From an uncultured Acinetobacter sp. (GTDB lineage Bacteria > Cyanobacteriota > Vampirovibrionia > Gastranaerophilales > Gastranaerophilaceae): 7,128 nt of DNA. The stretch covers positions 1 to 7,128 of the forward strand of contig CAMORE010000101.1 in NCBI GenBank assembly GCA_946623365.1, written 5' to 3'. A model generated the notes under the pieces. That model ran no database searches. It was not told where the DNA came from and saw only the letters and a program-made list of their open reading frames with translations. Positions within the stretch are counted from its first letter, which is position 1; the number at the start of each line of letters is the position of its first letter. Below are positions 6,387-7,128 of the stretch, one piece after another. The position numbers and the translations under genes are program-made.

Positions 6387-6404
6387 AGTTTCGAATTGGA
6401 AACT
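6387..6404. promoter_or_regulatory. Perfect dyad upstream of the 174-aa gene, possible operator
   Basis: AGTTTC and GAAACT flank GAATTG, giving 6-bp arms around an AATT core, 62-79 bp upstream of the start at 6325. The size and position suit a dimeric repressor. No clear promoter could be paired with it. A pentanucleotide repeat, TTCTA x3 plus TTC, lies at 6420-6437 just upstream. The rest of this intergenic region is AT-rich. Confidence 0.25.
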
Positions 6405-6509
6405 AATTGCTCACAGTTTTTCTATTCTATTCTATTCAATAGTGCATTATGATTGGTTTTGAGTCAATTGTAAAGATTTTAATTTTTGTTTAACATCTCG
6501 TTACATTTT

Positions 6510-6540
6510 GTTACATATTACCCAATATGGTAACTTTTTT
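6510..6540 (+). terminator. AT-rich terminator-like hairpin
   Basis: GTTACATATT (6510-6519) pairs with AATATgGTAAC (6524-6534), ten pairs with one bulged G and an ACCC loop, followed by six T. No plus-strand gene lies directly upstream, so what it would terminate is unclear. It may belong to the nearby REP cluster or be a relic. Confidence 0.4.
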
Positions 6541-6546
6541 ATTTTT

Positions 6547-6568
6547 GGTGCGGTACACCGCACCCTAC
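6547..6568 (-). repeat. REP-like GTAGG palindrome adjoining the ppdK relic
   Basis: On the minus strand GTAG (6568-6565) leads into a perfect hairpin, GGTGCGGT and ACCGCACC (8 bp, 2-nt loop), followed by CAAAAATAAAA-like sequence, just as in the 2721 unit. The stem sequence differs from the other copies, but head, stem position and A-rich tail are the same. It ends 3 nt before the block of identity to the ppdK 3' end begins at 6572. Confidence 0.6.
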
Positions 6569-6573
6569 TGTCT

Positions 6574-6612
6574 GCAATCGCTTGCCCACGTAAGACATTG
6601 GTAAATGCGTAA
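6574..6612 (+). pseudogene. Relic of a ppdK 3' end (last 12 codons plus stop)
   Basis: Positions 6572-6588 match 5392-5408 at the end of ppdK for 17 consecutive bases. The match continues in frame as AIACPRKTLVNA-stop against AIACPRKQLAGV-stop in the intact gene. The shared Pro-Arg-Lys uses different codons (CGT AAG against AGA AAA), which points to a diverged ppdK copy or allele rather than a fresh duplication. There is no start codon or upstream coding sequence; a REP-like palindrome directly abuts the left end. Confidence 0.75.
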
Positions 6613-6620
6613 GGAAGCGT

Positions 6621-6642
6621 GTTCTTTTCTGGAGAAAAGAAC
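6621..6642 (+). other. Hairpin after the ppdK relic
   Basis: GTTCTTTTC (6621-6629) and GAAAAGAAC (6634-6642) form a perfect 9-bp stem with a TGGA loop, 9 nt after the relic's stop. It stands where the ppdK terminator stands after the intact gene but has no T tract on the plus strand, so it is at best a degenerate terminator. Confidence 0.5.
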
Positions 6643-6657
6643 CAAAAGACTTTTCAT

Positions 6658-6812
6658 ATATGGTCGGCTACTTGAACGGCTCTACAAGTTAATCACAAGG
6701 CTTGTTTGTCCGCCTCAGAGTGGGACTACCGGATAGATGAAAAAGTTATAGATTAATAAAGAGATTAGGCGGTTTTGGGAAAATTCCCAAAACCGCCTTT
6801 TTATGTTTGTTT
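6658..6812 (+). ncRNA. Candidate small RNA, copy 2 of the 155-bp direct repeat
   Basis: It is identical to 5517-5671 except for three adjacent bases (6679-6681), all in the loop of the ACTTG/CAAGT hairpin. The terminator (stem 6767-6798, T tract to 6802) is unchanged. As in copy 1, it follows a ppdK 3' end, here the relic at 6574-6612, after a shorter spacer. The matching 10-codon frame reads MVGYLNGSTS, again without a ribosome binding site. No promoter is evident. Confidence 0.5.
6767..6802 (+). terminator. Terminator hairpin of 155-bp element, copy 2
   Basis: Same sequence as the 5626-5661 hairpin: at least 13 perfect pairs, aaaatt loop, five T. Confidence 0.9.
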
Positions 6813-6904
6813 AATGAATTCAAAATTATTGGTGCGAAAATTGTATTCTTCATCTTTTGTTAAGTTTTGTAAAAATTTAAAATACAAACTAGCAAAATTT
6901 TTTA

Positions 6905-6932
6905 TTGACAGTTTTTAGCATGAGCATAAAGC
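6905..6932 (+). promoter_or_regulatory. Perfect -35 box with a weak -10
   Basis: TTGACA at 6905-6910 matches the -35 consensus exactly. The best -10 candidates are CATAAA (6925-6930, 14-nt spacing) and TAAAGC (6927-6932, 16-nt spacing), both poor. If active it would make a transcript of about 50 nt ending at the terminator at 6957-6988. Confidence 0.35.
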
Positions 6933-6956
6933 TCTCTCTTCTTATTTAAACGGACA

Positions 6957-6988
6957 GGCCTTGGTTTTTTATACAAGGTCTTTTTTTT
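6957..6988 (+). terminator. Rho-independent terminator
   Basis: GGCCTTG (6957-6963) pairs with CAAGGTC (6974-6980), seven pairs with one G-U, followed by eight T. It lies about 50 bp after the TTGACA box, with no gene between them. Confidence 0.8.
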
Positions 6989-7046
6989 ATGTCTTTTAAC
7001 TATGAATGTGTTATTTAACAGGCGAGAGAACAATATTTGAAATCAA

Positions 7047-7092
7047 AAAACAGAGCCGTTCAATAAGCCGACCCTGTTTTCTTTTCTTTTTG
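7047..7092. terminator. Bidirectional terminator-like hairpin with a piece of the 155-bp element
   Basis: AAAACAG (7047-7053) pairs with CTGTTTT (7074-7080) and is followed by a T-rich tract, and the minus strand also ends in TTTTTT. Its loop region (7052-7073), read on the minus strand, matches the first 22 nt of the 155-bp element at 6662-6683 in 20 positions, including GAACGGCTCT. It may serve a minus-strand gene beyond the right edge. Confidence 0.6.
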
Positions 7093-7128
7093 GTTACTTT
7101 TTCTTTTTTGTTTAATGACTATAGATGA

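Larger units (their letters stand above)
6813..7128. other. Gene-free right end of the window
   Basis: No coding frame is supported here on either strand. The stretch holds the TTGACA box at 6905, the terminator at 6957-6988 and the hairpin at 7047-7092. The remainder is AT-rich, and the last 40 bases are polypyrimidine-rich on the plus strand. Confidence 0.6.

Noticed and set aside
6920..6949. Nine-codon frame MSIKLSLLI before the terminator at 6957, suggesting a leucine attenuator
   Set aside because: It has no ribosome binding site, its ATG lies inside the candidate promoter so it could not be translated from that transcript, and no amino-acid gene follows in the window.
102..7073. Resemblance between GGTTCGGCTTTTGTTCGGC of the 101-bp unit and GGTCGGCTTATTGAACGGC at 7052-7073
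   Set aside because: The likeness needs a gap and several mismatches over about 20 bases; with two similar short GC-rich blocks in AT-rich DNA this may be chance.

Overview
The window looks like a piece of a low-GC gut-type bacterial chromosome, most likely a gastranaerophilalean (Melainabacteria/Vampirovibrionia, the non-photosynthetic sister lineage of Cyanobacteria). This rests on lineage habits rather than a marker gene. Two unrelated hypothetical proteins carry a short N-terminal F-K/N-G motif after an Asn-rich start, as I recall from many proteins of that order, and the GTAGG-headed palindromes resemble intergenic repeats of cyanobacteria. Taxonomy is an inference. Only one gene is functionally identifiable: ppdK, pyruvate phosphate dikinase.

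Layout. 1-246: the end of a tandem array of a 101-bp unit that runs off the left edge. 247-506: AT-rich, ending in a candidate promoter and an 8-codon mini-ORF overlapping the next start codon. 507-869 (+): 120-aa hypothetical protein. 878-917: terminator shared with the convergent gene. 927-1937 and 1974-2486 (-): two hypothetical genes in probable operon order (170-aa gene first, 336-aa gene second), reading leftward from a divergent intergenic region. 2660-2765: promoter, palindromic 5'UTR and ribosome binding site of ppdK. 2766-5432 (+): ppdK, intact, 888 aa. 5433-5800: ppdK terminator, copy 1 of a 155-bp element ending in a strong terminator (candidate small RNA), then an inverted pair of REP-like palindromes. 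5801-6325 (-): 174-aa hypothetical protein. 6547-6568: another REP-like palindrome. 6574-6612: a 12-codon relic of a ppdK 3' end. 6658-6812: copy 2 of the 155-bp element. 6813-7128: no gene, but a perfect -35 box and two terminator-like hairpins, one containing an inverted 22-nt piece of the 155-bp element.

The most interesting part is 5390-6812. The order 'ppdK 3' end, 155-bp element' occurs twice, about 1.15 kb apart, and the 174-aa gene lies between the copies in opposite orientation with GTAGG-type palindromes at both its borders. The second ppdK tail is diverged but keeps the frame and a stop codon, whereas the 155-bp element is 152/155 identical with its only differences clustered in a predicted hairpin loop. 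This suggests insertion or partial duplication at the 3' end of ppdK, with the 155-bp element kept by constraint, recent duplication or gene conversion. No transposase, integrase, CRISPR array, tRNA or rRNA was seen.
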